This document shows positions 17,777 through 27,862 of a stretch of 64,000 nt of DNA, in pieces. The position numbers and the translations under genes were made by a program. Numbering within the stretch: the first letter of the stretch is position 1; each line of letters opens with the position of its first letter. The notes below the pieces were generated by a model. The model had not been told where the DNA came from. It made no database searches and saw only the letters and a list, made by a program, of their open reading frames with translations. The DNA comes from Xanthomonas hortorum (GTDB taxonomy: Bacteria; Pseudomonadota; Gammaproteobacteria; Xanthomonadales; Xanthomonadaceae): contig NZ_CP101417.1 of assembly GCF_024339125.1 (NCBI RefSeq), positions 4,847,001-4,911,000 of the forward strand. The letters run 5' to 3'.

Positions 17777-19117
17777 TCAGCGCTGCGAGCTGGCGCGATC
17801 GGTCAGCGGATCTTCCAGCCCCACATTGGTCGATGCCGACTCGTAGACCGCTTTATCGAGCAGACCGGTTTCCTTGGCCACCAGCACCGGCACCAGCATC
17901 TGCCCGGTCACGTTGGTCATGGTGCGCATCATGTCGAGAATGCGGTCGATCGCATACAGGTAGCCGATGACTTCCAGCGGCAGGTTGGCCGCACTGAGGA
18001 CCACCGTGGCCATGATCACCGCAGTGCCGGGCACACCGGCCGTGCCGAAGCTTCCGAGCACAGAAGCGATCAACACCACGAAGTATTGATTGGCGGTCAG
18101 TGGCACACCGGTGTATTGCGCAATGAACACTGCGCACAAGGCCGGAAAAATCGCGCCGCAGCCATCCATCTTGATGCTGGCACCCAGCGGCACCGCGAAT
18201 GCGGCGTAATCCTTGCTGACGCCCAGGTTATGCGTGATCGAGCGCATCGCCACCGGCATCGCGGCAAAGCTGGACGAACTGACGAATGCCACCTGCATGC
18301 CCGGCGCCGCACCACGGAAGAACTTCCACGGATTCAATCCATGCAACAACAACAAGCTGCTGTAGACCACCACGATGTGGATCGCGCAGGCGACATACAG
18401 CGCCAGCACGAAATTGCCGAACGGCAACAGCTTCGCAAAGCCGTAGCTGCCCACCAGACTGGCGATCAGGCCGAAGGTGCCGAGCGGGGTCATCTCCAGC
18501 ACGAAGCGGGTGACCTGGATCATGATGTCGCTCAGCTGCGCGGTGAGCTTGCGCGCCTCGGCCACCCGCTCGCCGAGCTTGACCATCGCAAAGCCCAGCA
18601 GCGCGGCGAAGAAGATCACCGGCAGGATCGAACCACGCCCGGCCGCCAAGACCGTCTCGCCGGCCGCATTGGTCTTGGTGCCGATGCCGGTCAGTGCGTA
18701 GAACGGGTTGGAGGGCACCACATCCAGCAGCACCTTGATCGGGCTGGGCACATCGCGCGGCTTCCAGGCCGAATCCACGCTCAAACTGAAATGGCCGGCG
18801 CCGGGTTGCATGAGCGTGCCCACCGCCAGGCCCACGCCCACCGCCAGCGCGGCGGTGATGACAAACCACAGAAAGGTACGCCCGCCAAGTGCGGCGACGG
18901 ATTTTTGCCCGTGCAGCGACGAGATCGCATTGATCACCGCGAAGAACACCAGCGGGATCGCGATCATCTTGATCAGGGTGACGTACAGATCGCCGAGTGG
19001 GCCGAACCACACATCGGCCGCAGGGCCCATGGCCGCTCCGGCGATCGCACCCAGCACGAAGCCGGCCACCACGCGTTGCCAGAACGGAATGCGCAACCAG
19101 GCCGAGACCAATGTCAT
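17777..19117 (-). CDS. Dicarboxylate/amino acid:cation symporter (DAACS family)
   Basis: The protein (446 residues from this start) is a GltP/DctA-type secondary transporter with the reentrant-loop serine motif SSSSFAAMP, the DGCG segment of transmembrane helix 7-8 region, and TAGVPG of the second hairpin. It should take up glutamate, aspartate or C4-dicarboxylates with protons or sodium across the inner membrane. I chose the ATG giving MTLVSAWLRIPFW; in-frame ATGs at 19129 and 19147 are possible, and none has a clear Shine-Dalgarno. It is divergent from the alkaline phosphatase gene. Confidence 0.88.
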   Translation of the reverse strand: MTLVSAWLRIPFWQRVVAGFVLGAIAGAAMGPAADVWFGPLGDLYVTLIKMIAIPLVFFAVINAISSLHGQKSVAALGGRTFLWFVITAALAVGVGLAVGTLMQPGAGHFSLSVDSAWKPRDVPSPIKVLLDVVPSNPFYALTGIGTKTNAAGETVLAAGRGSILPVIFFAALLGFAMVKLGERVAEARKLTAQLSDIMIQVTRFVLEMTPLGTFGLIASLVGSYGFAKLLPFGNFVLALYVACAIHIVVVYSSLLLLHGLNPWKFFRGAAPGMQVAFVSSSSFAAMPVAMRSITHNLGVSKDYAAFAVPLGASIKMDGCGAIFPALCAVFIAQYTGVPLTANQYFVVLIASVLGSFGTAGVPGTAVIMATVVLSAANLPLEVIGYLYAIDRILDMMRTMTNVTGQMLVPVLVAKETGLLDKAVYESASTNVGLEDPLTDRASSQR

Positions 19118-19260
19118 GCGTCGAATCATCCGGGGGGGAGAGTGCATGCACGATAGCTCAGGCCCGCGCTGGCCGCGAGACCACGACTGGAACAGCGGTG
19201 TGTCATCTGTGTGACGCCAGGCATCCCGGCATAATGCGCGCTGATTCAGTCACGAGTTCG

Positions 19261-20967
19261 ATGCCGATGCGTTACCGCCTGCCTGCCCTCGCCGCCCTGA
19301 CCACCTTGTGTGTCGCCGCCTGCGCTTCCACCACTGGCACCAGTGCGTCCACGCCTGCCGCCGTGCGCGTGGAGGTGCCGCAGGTGACGCATCCCGCCGG
19401 CGAGACGCCGCAATGGTGGTACCGCTCGGGCGCAGCGCGTGCAGCCGGCAATGGCGCGATGGCCGGGCGGGCGCGCAACGTGATCCTGTTCCTGGGCGAT
19501 GGCATGAGCCTGACCACGGTGGCTGCCGCGCGCATTCTGGATGGCCAGCGCAAGGGCGGGCCCGGTGAAGAGAACCTGCTGTCGTGGGAGCAATTCCCGG
19601 CGACCGCTTTCAGCAAGACCTACAACACCGATTCGCAAACGCCCGATTCGGCCGGCACCATGACCGCGATCACCACTGGCGTGAAAACGCATATGGGCGC
19701 GATCGGCGTCAGCAGCGGCAACCGCAGCGACTGCGGCGACAGCCTGGGCAAGGGACTGCTGAGCTGGCTGCAACTGGCCGACAGCGCCGGCATGGCCACC
19801 GGCATCGTCACCACCACCCGGCTGACCCACGCCACCCCGGCGGCCACCTACGCGCATTCGCCGGACCGCAACTGGGAAAACGACACCGACCTGCCCGAGT
19901 CCGCGCGCACCGCCGGCTGCCAGGACATCGCTCAGCAACTGCTGTCCACCGCGCGCTTCGGACGCGGCCCGCAAGTGGTGCTGGGCGGCGGACGCAGCCA
20001 GTTCCAGACCGTGCAGGAGCGCGATCCGGAATACGACGACAAGGTGGGCCTGCGCCTGGACGGCCGCAATCTGGTCGCCGAATGGAAACAGGCGCATCCG
20101 CAAGGCGCCTATGTCTGGAACGAACAGCAATTGAAGGCGGCGGCCGGCGCGCCTGCGCTGCTGGGCCTGTTCGAACCGGATCACATGCAGTTCGACCACG
20201 ACCGCAATCGCACCCCGCAAGGCGAGCCCAGCCTGACCGAGATGACCCGCACCGCGATCCAGTCGCTGTCGCGCGACCCGAACGGCTTTGTGCTGATGGT
20301 CGAAGGCGGCCGTATCGATCACGCCAACCATGCCGGCAATGCCTACCGCGCGCTCGACGAAACCGTGTCGCTGTCCGATGCGGTGCGCACCGCCGTGCAG
20401 ACCGCGCCACCGGACACGCTGATCATCGTCACCGCCGACCACTCGCACACGCTCAACTTCGTCGGCTACCCAGTGCGCGGCAATCCGATCCTGGGCAAGG
20501 TGCGCGGCACCGGCGGCGAAGAAGGCGACCGCACCCAGCTGGCCACCGACCTGGCCGGCCAGCCCTACACCACACTGAGCTACGCCAACGGCCCCGGCCA
20601 CACCGGCGCCAGCAACGCGCAGCCGGCCGGACCGAAGAAGTACCCGCACGAACCCAGCAGCAGCGAGCCTGCTTCCGGACGCCCGGATCTGACCCACGTC
20701 GACACCGAAGCCCCCAGCTACATGCAGGAATCGCTGGTGCCGACCAAATCCGAAAGCCATGGTGGCGAAGACGTCGGCATCTGGGCCACCGGCCCGGGCA
20801 GTGCGGCGTTTCGCGGCACGCTGGAAGAGAACGTGATCTACCACGTCATCGTGCAGGCCACCCCGCGCCTGCGCGAGCGCCTGTGCAAGGCCGGCACCTG
20901 CGACAGCGCCGGCGTGCCGGTGGAGTTGCCGGCATCGGCCGCGTTCGAGACTGCGACCAAGCGTTGA
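19261..20967 (+). CDS. Alkaline phosphatase, probable lipoprotein
   Basis: The 568-residue protein is a PhoA-superfamily phosphomonoesterase. A signal peptide ends in a possible lipobox VAAC (Cys about residue 21), suggesting outer-membrane anchoring. Metal-binding DGMS lies near residue 80, the catalytic serine is Ser130 in PDSAGT, and further zinc ligands appear in EGGRIDHANHAGN and in ADHSHT. The domain ends with a Glu-Ser-His-Gly-Gly-Glu-Asp motif that supplies the last histidine. It should release phosphate from organic esters in the periplasm; it starts at 19261, or six bases later at a second ATG. Confidence 0.9.
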   Translation: MPMRYRLPALAALTTLCVAACASTTGTSASTPAAVRVEVPQVTHPAGETPQWWYRSGAARAAGNGAMAGRARNVILFLGDGMSLTTVAAARILDGQRKGGPGEENLLSWEQFPATAFSKTYNTDSQTPDSAGTMTAITTGVKTHMGAIGVSSGNRSDCGDSLGKGLLSWLQLADSAGMATGIVTTTRLTHATPAATYAHSPDRNWENDTDLPESARTAGCQDIAQQLLSTARFGRGPQVVLGGGRSQFQTVQERDPEYDDKVGLRLDGRNLVAEWKQAHPQGAYVWNEQQLKAAAGAPALLGLFEPDHMQFDHDRNRTPQGEPSLTEMTRTAIQSLSRDPNGFVLMVEGGRIDHANHAGNAYRALDETVSLSDAVRTAVQTAPPDTLIIVTADHSHTLNFVGYPVRGNPILGKVRGTGGEEGDRTQLATDLAGQPYTTLSYANGPGHTGASNAQPAGPKKYPHEPSSSEPASGRPDLTHVDTEAPSYMQESLVPTKSESHGGEDVGIWATGPGSAAFRGTLEENVIYHVIVQATPRLRERLCKAGTCDSAGVPVELPASAAFETATKR

Positions 20968-21058
20968 TGTGCAGCGCTGCGCCGTTGCGATTGGCAGGCG
21001 GTGGCAATCCGCTACCGGTCGCACCGTGCCGCAGCGCTGTCTTGATCGGCATGCACAG

Positions 21059-22354
21059 ATGACTGCCCTGGCACTGCCTGCGACGCCGCCGGGCCCGGTC
21101 CTTGTCGCCTACAGCGGCGGCATGGATTCGAGCGTGTTGCTGCAGCTGCTGGCAGCCGCGCCGCGCTATCGCGACATCGGCTTGCGCGCGGTGCACGTGC
21201 ATCACGGCTTGCACGCCGACGCCGATGCATGGGCTGCGCATTGCCAGCGCCAATGCGATGCAGTGCAGATTCCCTTGCAGATCGCGCGCGTGCAGGTTGC
21301 GCGCGACAGCGGCCTGGGTCTGGAAGCGGCGGCACGCAATGCGCGCCACGCCGCGTTTGCCGAAACACTCACGCCCGGCGAATGGCTAGCGCTGGCGCAC
21401 CATCGCGACGATCAGGCCGAAACCTTCCTGCTGTGCGCCCTGCGCGCTTCCGGCCCGGACGGCTTGGCTGCCATGCGCGCGCAGCGTCCATTCGCAGGCG
21501 GCATGCTGTGGCGTCCACTGCTGCACCATGCACGCACCGACTTGCTGGCCTATGCGCAGGCACATGGGCTGGAATGGATCGAAGACCCCAGCAATGCCGA
21601 CACACGGTACGACCGCAACTTCCTGCGCACCCAGCTCATGCCTCTGCTGCAGCAACGCTGGCCACAGGCCGCCGAGGCGTTGGCGCGCAGTGCGCACCTG
21701 AGCGCCGATGCCAGCGCGTTGCTGCTGCAAGAGGACATCGCGCTGCTGCCCGGCATGCTGACCGCAACCGGCGCGCTGGATCTGCAGCGGTTGCGTGCGC
21801 AGCCGGCGACACGTCGGCCGCGCCTGCTACGCGCCTGGGTGAGTGCGGCACACGCCCCGCCGCTGCCCGCACATGGCATCACCGCGCTGGAACAGGAAAT
21901 CGACAACCACGCACCGGACCGGCAAGCGCGCTTTGCCTGGCAACAGGTCGAAGTGCGTCGCTGGCGCCAGTGTCTGTATTTACTTCGCCCACACACCGCA
22001 TGCCCGCCGCAGTGGCAGACGCACTGGGATGGCCAGGCGGCGCTGCAGCTGCCCGATGGCGCGCAGTTGCAGTTACACGGCGCACCCGGCCTGCGCTTCG
22101 CGCAACCGCTACTGGTGCGCGTACGCCACGGTGGCGAGCGCATCGTGTTGCCGCAACGTGCGCACTCGCATCGCCTCAAGCACCTGCTGCAGGAACTGGA
22201 TCTACCACCCTGGGAACGCGAACGCCTGCCGATCCTGTGGGATGGCGACCAGGTACTCGCAGCCGGCGATCGCATCATCTCGGCCGCATTGAACAACTGG
22301 CTGCAGGCCAATAACGCAGCGTTGCGATGGCACAGCAACACAGCTGCGAATTGA
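21059..22354 (+). CDS. tilS: tRNA(Ile)-lysidine synthase
   Basis: The 431-residue enzyme converts C34 of the CAU-anticodon isoleucine tRNA to lysidine using ATP and lysine. It has the PP-loop motif SGGMDS (19-24), [21 protein letters not shown] and the family block DPSNAD, followed by the TilS C-terminal domain with [14 protein letters not shown]. Length is normal. It is essential in most bacteria because it sets AUA decoding. It lies just ahead of xseB on the same strand (31-base gap). Confidence 0.94.
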   Translation: MTALALPATPPGPVLVAYSGGMDSSVLLQLLAAAPRYRDIGLRAVHVHHGLHADADAWAAHCQRQCDAVQIPLQIARVQVARDSGLGLEAAARNARHAAFAETLTPGEWLALAHHRDDQAETFLLCALRASGPDGLAAMRAQRPFAGGMLWRPLLHHARTDLLAYAQAHGLEWIEDPSNADTRYDRNFLRTQLMPLLQQRWPQAAEALARSAHLSADASALLLQEDIALLPGMLTATGALDLQRLRAQPATRRPRLLRAWVSAAHAPPLPAHGITALEQEIDNHAPDRQARFAWQQVEVRRWRQCLYLLRPHTACPPQWQTHWDGQAALQLPDGAQLQLHGAPGLRFAQPLLVRVRHGGERIVLPQRAHSHRLKHLLQELDLPPWERERLPILWDGDQVLAAGDRIISAALNNWLQANNAALRWHSNTAAN

Positions 22355-22385
22355 CCCGCCTGCGCGCGCGCCGCACACTTTACCG

Positions 22386-22649
22386 ATGGCCAAGAAGTCC
22401 TTGAACGAAACATCCCCGGTTGCCCGCTTCGAACAGTCGCTGGAAGAACTCGAGCAACTGGTGCAGAAGATGGAAGTCGGCGACCAGAGCCTGGAGCAAT
22501 CGCTCATGGCCTATGAGCGTGGCATCGGCTTGTACCGCGATTGCCAGCAGGCACTGGAACACGCCGAACTGCGCGTCCGCATGCTGACCGACCCCGCCCG
22601 CCCCGATCTGGCCGAAACCTTCGAACCGCCGTCGTCGGACGGCGGCTGA
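22386..22649 (+). CDS. xseB: Exodeoxyribonuclease VII small subunit
   Basis: The 87-residue helical protein matches XseB ([19 protein letters not shown] and [15 protein letters not shown]). With XseA it forms the single-strand-specific exonuclease VII. It ends one base before the GTG start of ispA, an arrangement seen in many gammaproteobacteria and implying translational coupling. xseA is not in the window. Confidence 0.94.
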   Translation: MAKKSLNETSPVARFEQSLEELEQLVQKMEVGDQSLEQSLMAYERGIGLYRDCQQALEHAELRVRMLTDPARPDLAETFEPPSSDGG

Positions 22650-22650
22650 G

Positions 22651-23526
22651 GTGAGTTCGGCGTCGTTCGATCACTGGATCGCCCGCACCGAACGCAGCCT
22701 GGAGGCATGCCTGCCAAGCCCAGCGCTTGCCCCGCAACGCCTGCACGCCGCCATGCGGCATGCGGTACTGGGCGGCGGCAAGCGCATGCGTCCGTTGCTG
22801 GTGTATGCGACCGGCGCCCTGTTCGGCGCCGACGAAGACAGCCTGGACACCCCTGCCGTGGCGGTGGAGCTGATCCATGCCTATTCGCTGGTGCACGACG
22901 ATCTGCCGGCGATGGACGACGACGCGCTGCGCCGCGGCCAGCCCACCGTACATATCGCCTTCGATGAAGCCACGGCGATTCTGGCTGGCGATGCGCTGCA
23001 GACGCGCGCGTTCGAACTATTGGCTGCGGCATCGGTGAGTGCCGACCTGCGGGTCGGCTGGCTACAGAGCCTGGCCAGCGCTGCAGGCGCTGCCGGCATG
23101 TGCGGAGGCCAGGCACTGGATATCGATGCCACCGGCCAACTGCAATCGCTAAGCGACCTGGAACGCATGCACGCACTCAAGACCGGCGCGCTGATCCGCG
23201 CGGCGGTGCGCATGGGCGCGTTGACCGGTGGTGCCGCGCAGGCCGACCAGCAGCGCCTGGACGCGTTTGCCGATGCGCTGGGCCTGGCGTTCCAGGTGCG
23301 CGACGACATCCTGGACGTGGAATCGAGCTCGGCGCAGTTGGGCAAGACCGCCGGCAAGGACGCTGCGCAATCCAAGTCCACCTATCCCGCCCTGCTCGGG
23401 ATGGACGGCGCCAAGGCCAAGCTGGCAGAGCTGGCCACGCGCATGCACGACATCCTGCAGCCCTACGGCCAGCCCGGCGAAACGCTGGCGACGCTGGGCC
23501 GGTTTGCGGTGGACCGCGCGCACTAG
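22651..23526 (+). CDS. ispA: Farnesyl diphosphate synthase (polyprenyl synthetase)
   Basis: The 291-residue enzyme condenses isopentenyl diphosphate with DMAPP/GPP to give farnesyl diphosphate, precursor of undecaprenyl phosphate and quinones. GGGKRMRP, the first Asp-rich motif DDLPAMDDD (83-91) and the second DDILD (218-222) are intact. The GTG start follows the xseB stop by one base. In many relatives dxs follows ispA; here no dxs is present downstream. Confidence 0.94.
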   Translation: MSSASFDHWIARTERSLEACLPSPALAPQRLHAAMRHAVLGGGKRMRPLLVYATGALFGADEDSLDTPAVAVELIHAYSLVHDDLPAMDDDALRRGQPTVHIAFDEATAILAGDALQTRAFELLAAASVSADLRVGWLQSLASAAGAAGMCGGQALDIDATGQLQSLSDLERMHALKTGALIRAAVRMGALTGGAAQADQQRLDAFADALGLAFQVRDDILDVESSSAQLGKTAGKDAAQSKSTYPALLGMDGAKAKLAELATRMHDILQPYGQPGETLATLGRFAVDRAH

Positions 23527-23959
23527 CGCGACGCTCAAAACGACCACGCACCCATACAAACGGCCCACGCGATCAAACGCGGACGTCGCTGCGTGGTCAC
23601 TCGCCAGCGGCAGCGATGCATGCATCGATCATGCGATCGCGCCGCCATCTGCGCACACCGTGCGCCAGCGCACGGTGGAGACGTGGAGCGTCCTCGAATA
23701 ACCGGGGTTGTGCGTCACAAAACGTAAATTCTCTTTTCATAGATTTTCACAAGGGAATTTATGCGGTGCGCGTTAAAAATGTGGATGGACGCACACCTTG
23801 GAGCCAAATTGTCGCCATCGCTGTCCATATTTGCCATTCCAGCGCCATCAGTAGGCCAAAAACAGCACGAATCGATTGTCTTGTCGTGCCCGCTCGCCCT
23901 GCCTAGGTTGGTCTGCCCGCGTTCAGCGGACATCCCCCCGATCACATGGAGAGTTGCTG
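23527..23959. other. Intergenic region upstream of the M35 protease gene
   Basis: The 433-base gap is less GC-rich in its second half and holds the M35 promoter. A short palindrome TTGTG-CGT-CACAA lies at 23708-23720, and the Shine-Dalgarno GGAGAG precedes the GTG start at 23960. No open frame in it looks coding. Confidence 0.4.
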
Positions 23960-25057
23960 GTGAAGAATGTTTTTCTCGCATCGTTTGCAGCAGGCACGTT
24001 GGCCGTTGTCGGCGTGCTCGGATCGGCGCAGGCGCAGTCCGTGCGCGGCCCGGTTCCGTTGACCATCGAACTAGCGCCGGTCGCCGATCAGGCTGGTCGG
24101 CACCAAGGCAAGATCGCCGTCACCGTTACCAACAACGGCAGCCAGATCGCGCGCGTCCCGACCTATCAGCTGCCGCTGAAGTCACTGGATAACGGCATTC
24201 TGGACGTCAGCCGCGATGGTACGCCGGTGAACTACACCGGGCGCCTGGTCAAGCGCGGCCTGCCCAAGGCGGCCGACTTCACCATCCTCAAGCCCGGCCA
24301 GAGCGTGCAGGGCGAGGTCGATCTGGCGGGCGCCTACGATCTGTCCACCAGCGGCAACTACACCATCCAGGTCCGCTCGTCGCTGCAATACGCCTCACTG
24401 TCCGACGGCAGCCTGATGAAAGCGGCCAACGGCGAGCCGGCCGTGGCCACCAGCACCCCGCTCACCGTCTGGCTGGACGGCGCACGGCGTGGCGTGCAGC
24501 GCCAGCTCGCAGTCGGCCCGACCGCCGTGGTCAACGGCATCAACTATCTCAACTGCAGCACCACCCGCACCAACCAGGCCGCCAGTGCCGTCACTGCCGC
24601 GCGCAACTACTCGCAGAACGCGCGCACCTACCTCAACGGCGGCAGCACCGGCGCGCGTTACACCACCTGGTTCGGCGCCTACAACGCCTCACGCTATAGC
24701 CGGGTCAGCTCGAACTTCGTCAACATCGACAACGCGCTGGACCAGAACAACGGCCAGCTGACGATCAACTGCAGCTGCGAAGCGGATCTGGCAGACGCCT
24801 TCGCCTACGTCTATCCGAACCAGCCGTACGAGATCCATGTGTGCAACGCGTTCTGGAGTGCATCGACAACCGGCACCGACTCCAAGGCCGGCACGCTGGT
24901 GCACGAGACCAGCCACTTCACTGTGGTGGCCGGCACGCAGGACCGCGTCTACGGTCAGTCCGGCGCGCGTAGCCTGGCGATCAGCAACCCGGCCCAGGCG
25001 ATCACCAACGCCGACAGCCACGAGTACTTCGCCGAAAACACCCCGGCGCAGAACTGA
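23960..25057 (+). CDS. Secreted M35 (deuterolysin-type, aspzincin) metallopeptidase
   Basis: The 365-residue protein starts at a GTG with GGAGAG eight bases upstream. A signal peptide ends near Ala-Gln-Ala (residue 25). Residues 30-170 form a propeptide-like beta domain, and the C-terminal domain carries HETSH (His315, Glu316, His319) and, nine residues on, GTQD with Asp328: the HExxH...GTxxD arrangement that defines aspzincins. The C terminus SHEYFAEN also fits the family. Deuterolysins are best known from fungi and from secreted toxins such as Aeromonas proteins; a secreted virulence or nutrient role is inference. A terminator follows. Confidence 0.88.
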   Translation: MKNVFLASFAAGTLAVVGVLGSAQAQSVRGPVPLTIELAPVADQAGRHQGKIAVTVTNNGSQIARVPTYQLPLKSLDNGILDVSRDGTPVNYTGRLVKRGLPKAADFTILKPGQSVQGEVDLAGAYDLSTSGNYTIQVRSSLQYASLSDGSLMKAANGEPAVATSTPLTVWLDGARRGVQRQLAVGPTAVVNGINYLNCSTTRTNQAASAVTAARNYSQNARTYLNGGSTGARYTTWFGAYNASRYSRVSSNFVNIDNALDQNNGQLTINCSCEADLADAFAYVYPNQPYEIHVCNAFWSASTTGTDSKAGTLVHETSHFTVVAGTQDRVYGQSGARSLAISNPAQAITNADSHEYFAENTPAQN

Positions 25058-25078
25058 TCCCGCCATCGTTCGAAACGC

Positions 25079-25108
25079 CAAAGGCCCGGCATCGCTGCCG
25101 GGCCTTTG
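25079..25108. terminator. Terminator between converging M35 and DUF4870 genes
   Basis: A perfect 12-bp stem CAAAGGCCCGGC / GCCGGGCCTTTG with a six-base loop lies between the convergent stop codons, followed on the plus strand by a T-rich stretch. It can serve both genes. Confidence 0.8.
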
Positions 25109-25127
25109 TTGTTCGCACCGTGCCGGA

Positions 25128-25517
25128 TTACTTGATCAGGCGCAGCGTGAACGGATAACGGTAATGCTCGCCGTTGTTGGCCTTGACCGCGGCCAGGATG
25201 CACAGCACCAGGTTGGCGATCCACACCAGCGTCGGCACGAAGAACAGAATGCCGAACGACACGATGGTCAGGATCACCGCAGCCACATAGGCGATGATCA
25301 CGGTGATCTGGAAGTTCAACGCTTCCTTGGCCTGGTCGGTGGCGAACGGCTTGGACGGGCTGGCGTCCTTACTGATCAGCCAGATCACCAGCGCGCCGAT
25401 GAAGGACGTGAGGATGCCGAGCAGATGCGCGGCCAGCGCCAGGGTGCGCTCCTCCGACGGCGAGCTGGTGCCGATCGGCGGTGGCGGCGGTGCAGCGTGT
25501 GACTCGAAGTCGCTCAT
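25128..25517 (-). CDS. DUF4870 small membrane protein
   Basis: The 129-residue protein has a proline-rich cytoplasmic N terminus (about 20 residues) and then three hydrophobic segments, with the DUF4870 block FATDQAKEALNFQIT between the first and second. Function is unknown; related proteins are called Tic20-like. Two adjacent ATGs (25520 and 25517) follow GGGGAG; the second has the better spacing. Confidence 0.85.
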   Translation of the reverse strand: MSDFESHAAPPPPPIGTSSPSEERTLALAAHLLGILTSFIGALVIWLISKDASPSKPFATDQAKEALNFQITVIIAYVAAVILTIVSFGILFFVPTLVWIANLVLCILAAVKANNGEHYRYPFTLRLIK

Positions 25518-25659
25518 CATGTCTCCCCATGCATGGTTGTGGTGCGGCGGACTATAGCAACCCGTCAGCCAGCCACCAGTGCGGGAAGACATGGTCTCGT
25601 TCGCGATGCTCCGCGGCAGTGGCCGGGAGCGGTGAGCACAGTCGTCGCGATCGGCACGC

Positions 25660-27027
25660 TCAGCTGTCGCCTGCCACCGTCATGCGGTTGAGCAGCACCG
25701 CACCGATCTTGACGTGCGAACGCGGATCCACATCGTTGCCTACCGCCTCGATGCCGGCGAACATCTCGCGCAGGTTGCCGGCGATGGTCAGACCATCGAC
25801 CGGATAGGCGATCACGCCGTTCTCGATCCAGAAACCACCGGCGCCGCGCGAGTAATCGCCGGTCACTGGATTGACCCCGTTGCCCATCAGTTCGGTGACC
25901 AGCAGACCGCGCGACATGCCGGACATCATCGAGGCCAGATCGCCCGCATTCGCAGTGACCTGGAGGTTGTGGACGCCGCCGGCGTTGGCGGTGGTCTGCA
26001 GGCCCAACTTGCGTGCCGAATAGCTACCGAGCACATACCGCTGCAGCACGCCGTCGGTGATCAGCGCCGAACGTCGCGTCGCCACGCCCTCGCCATCGAA
26101 GGCGGCCGAGCGCAGCCCGCGGCGCAGATGCGGCAGTTCTTCGATGTTGAACCAGTCCGGGAACAGTTTGCTGCCGACACTGTCGAGCAAGAAGCTGGCA
26201 CGCCGATACAGCGCGCCACCGGAGACCGCGCCAAGCAGATGGCCGACCAGCGAGCGCGCCACTTCCGGCGCAAACAGCACCGGCAGCTGGCCGGTGGGGA
26301 GCGAACGCGGTTGCAGCCGCGCCAGGGTGCGCTCGGCAGCGTGGCGGCCGATCGCCTCGGGCGCTTCCAGGTCTTCACGTGCCAGCGCGCTGCTGTACCA
26401 GCCATCGCGCTGCATACCGTCGCCCTGCCCGGCGATCAGCGCGCAGCTGATCGAATGATGGGTGCCGCGCTCGCGGCCGATGAAGCCATGCGAGTTGGCA
26501 TACACCGACAGGCTGAGCCCGGTGCTGGCCGAGGCGCCATCGGAATTGCTGATCCGCGCATCGGCATCGCGCCCGGCGGTTTCGCAGGCCAGCGCCAGGT
26601 CCACCGCGGTGTCGGCGTCCAGCGCCCACGGGTGCCAGCTGTCCAGTTCGGGGAACTCGCGCGCCATCAGTTCCGGGTCGGCCAGGCCGGCGGCCACGTC
26701 GTCTTCGGTGTAGCGGGCGATCGCACAGGCCTGGGCCACGGTGGATTCCAGGCTGGAATCCTGCAGATCGGCGGTGCTGGCACTGCCCTTGCGCTTGCCG
26801 AAGTAGACGGTGACCGCAATGCCACGGTCGCGGGTGGATTCCACCGTTTCCACATCGCCCAGCCGCACGTTGACGTCCAGCCCGCGCTCTTCGCTGCAGC
26901 TCACTTCGGCCTGGGTGGCGCCGGCCGCACGGGCGCGCTCGAGCAGGCGCTGCGAGATGTCGGTGAGCGCGTCCAGGCGCTGCAGGCTGTCGTCGTGGAC
27001 ACGTGTTTCGGAGGAGAGTGCGTTCAA
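25660..27027 (-). CDS. pmbA: TldE/PmbA, subunit of the TldD-TldE metalloprotease
   Basis: The 455-residue protein is the non-catalytic subunit of the TldD/TldE heterodimer, known from processing of microcin B17 and degradation of CcdA in E. coli. It has the PmbA middle domain and the C-terminal block [16 protein letters not shown]. The start codon is TTG, fixed by AAGGA seven bases upstream. It is divergent from darP (147-base shared region), the same arrangement as in E. coli and Pseudomonas, with tldD beyond darP. Confidence 0.93.
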   Translation of the reverse strand: MNALSSETRVHDDSLQRLDALTDISQRLLERARAAGATQAEVSCSEERGLDVNVRLGDVETVESTRDRGIAVTVYFGKRKGSASTADLQDSSLESTVAQACAIARYTEDDVAAGLADPELMAREFPELDSWHPWALDADTAVDLALACETAGRDADARISNSDGASASTGLSLSVYANSHGFIGRERGTHHSISCALIAGQGDGMQRDGWYSSALAREDLEAPEAIGRHAAERTLARLQPRSLPTGQLPVLFAPEVARSLVGHLLGAVSGGALYRRASFLLDSVGSKLFPDWFNIEELPHLRRGLRSAAFDGEGVATRRSALITDGVLQRYVLGSYSARKLGLQTTANAGGVHNLQVTANAGDLASMMSGMSRGLLVTELMGNGVNPVTGDYSRGAGGFWIENGVIAYPVDGLTIAGNLREMFAGIEAVGNDVDPRSHVKIGAVLLNRMTVAGDS

Positions 27028-27066
27028 TGCTTTATCCTTAGGAACGCGGATCCTTCCGCAAAAGCT

Positions 27067-27146
27067 CGGCCATCGTTGGCCGGAGTGTCTGAATTCAGTG
27101 CGGAGTGTTCCGCCGGCGCCCGGCCGTTCAAGGCCGGAAATTTTTT
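27067..27146 (+). promoter_or_regulatory. Attenuator-like double hairpin in the darP leader
   Basis: Two hairpins precede darP: CGGCCA/TGGCCG (27067-27072 with 27077-27082) and CCGGCC/GGCCGG (27120-27125 with 27132-27137). The second is followed by AAA and six T residues, an intrinsic-terminator shape, 29 bases before the darP start. GGCCGG at 27078-27083 can instead pair with CCGGCC at 27120-27125, which would destroy the terminator. Since the upstream neighbour is divergent, the terminator can only act on the darP transcript. Confidence 0.45.
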
Positions 27147-27174
27147 ATCAACCAAGTTTCGGGATGTAGTGGCA

Positions 27175-27780
27175 ATGCGCGGACGCGACGAAGACACTGG
27201 TGAATTTCGCGGCGCCAGCCGCAGCCAGCAACGGCGCGAGGCGCTGGAAATTTTCGACCTGGGCGAAAAGCTGGTGGCGCTCACCCCGGCGCAGCTGGCC
27301 AAGTTGCCGGTGCCCGAATCGCTGATTCCGCATATCGAAGAGAGCAAGCGCATCACCTCGCATATCGCGCACAAGCGGCAGCTGGCGTTTCTGGCCAAGC
27401 ACATGCGCCGCGAGGACGACACCACGCTGAACGCGCTGCGCGATGCGCTGGATGCCAACAGCGACACCGCGCGCCGCGAAGTGGCTGCGATCCACCGGGT
27501 CGAGCGTTGGCGCGAACGGCTGCTGGCCGAGAGCGACGTGGCGCTGGCCGAACTGCTGGAAGCCTACCCGGCCGCCGACCGGCAGCAACTGCGTCAGCTG
27601 GTGCGCAACGCCATCAGCGAGCGGGCCAAGAACAAGCCGCCGCGCGCCTACCGCGAGCTGTTCCAGGTGCTGCGCGAGTTGTCCACGCAGGCGGGCGAAG
27701 AAGTGAATGCCGGCGACGACGACATCGATCTCGACGAGAGCGACGACGCCGACAGCGAAGAAACGCGGACCGAGGACTGA
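27175..27780 (+). CDS. darP: DarP/YjgA ribosome maturation factor
   Basis: The 201-residue helical protein is the large-subunit biogenesis factor formerly called YjgA (DUF615), which associates with the late 50S precursor near the peptidyl-transferase centre. It shows the family blocks [34 protein letters not shown] (20 residues) and [13 protein letters not shown], and ends in a strongly acidic tail. The ATG at 27175 agrees with homologues. It sits between pmbA (divergent) and tldD (convergent), as in many gammaproteobacteria. Confidence 0.93.
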   Translation: MRGRDEDTGEFRGASRSQQRREALEIFDLGEKLVALTPAQLAKLPVPESLIPHIEESKRITSHIAHKRQLAFLAKHMRREDDTTLNALRDALDANSDTARREVAAIHRVERWRERLLAESDVALAELLEAYPAADRQQLRQLVRNAISERAKNKPPRAYRELFQVLRELSTQAGEEVNAGDDDIDLDESDDADSEETRTED

Positions 27781-27828
27781 GGAACCACACAGGCGGGACG
27801 CATCACGCCCCACCGCCCCCGCTGTTGC

Positions 27829-27857
27829 GATTCCCGAATCTCCATTCCCGAATCCCC
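27829..27857. repeat. Heptamer-type repeat (ATTCCCG-like units)
   Basis: GATTCCCGAATC followed by CATTCCCGAATCC lies in the darP-tldD gap. It belongs to the dispersed family of ATTCCCG/ATTCGGG heptamers seen at several other gaps in the window. Confidence 0.55.
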
Positions 27858-27862
27858 GCATC

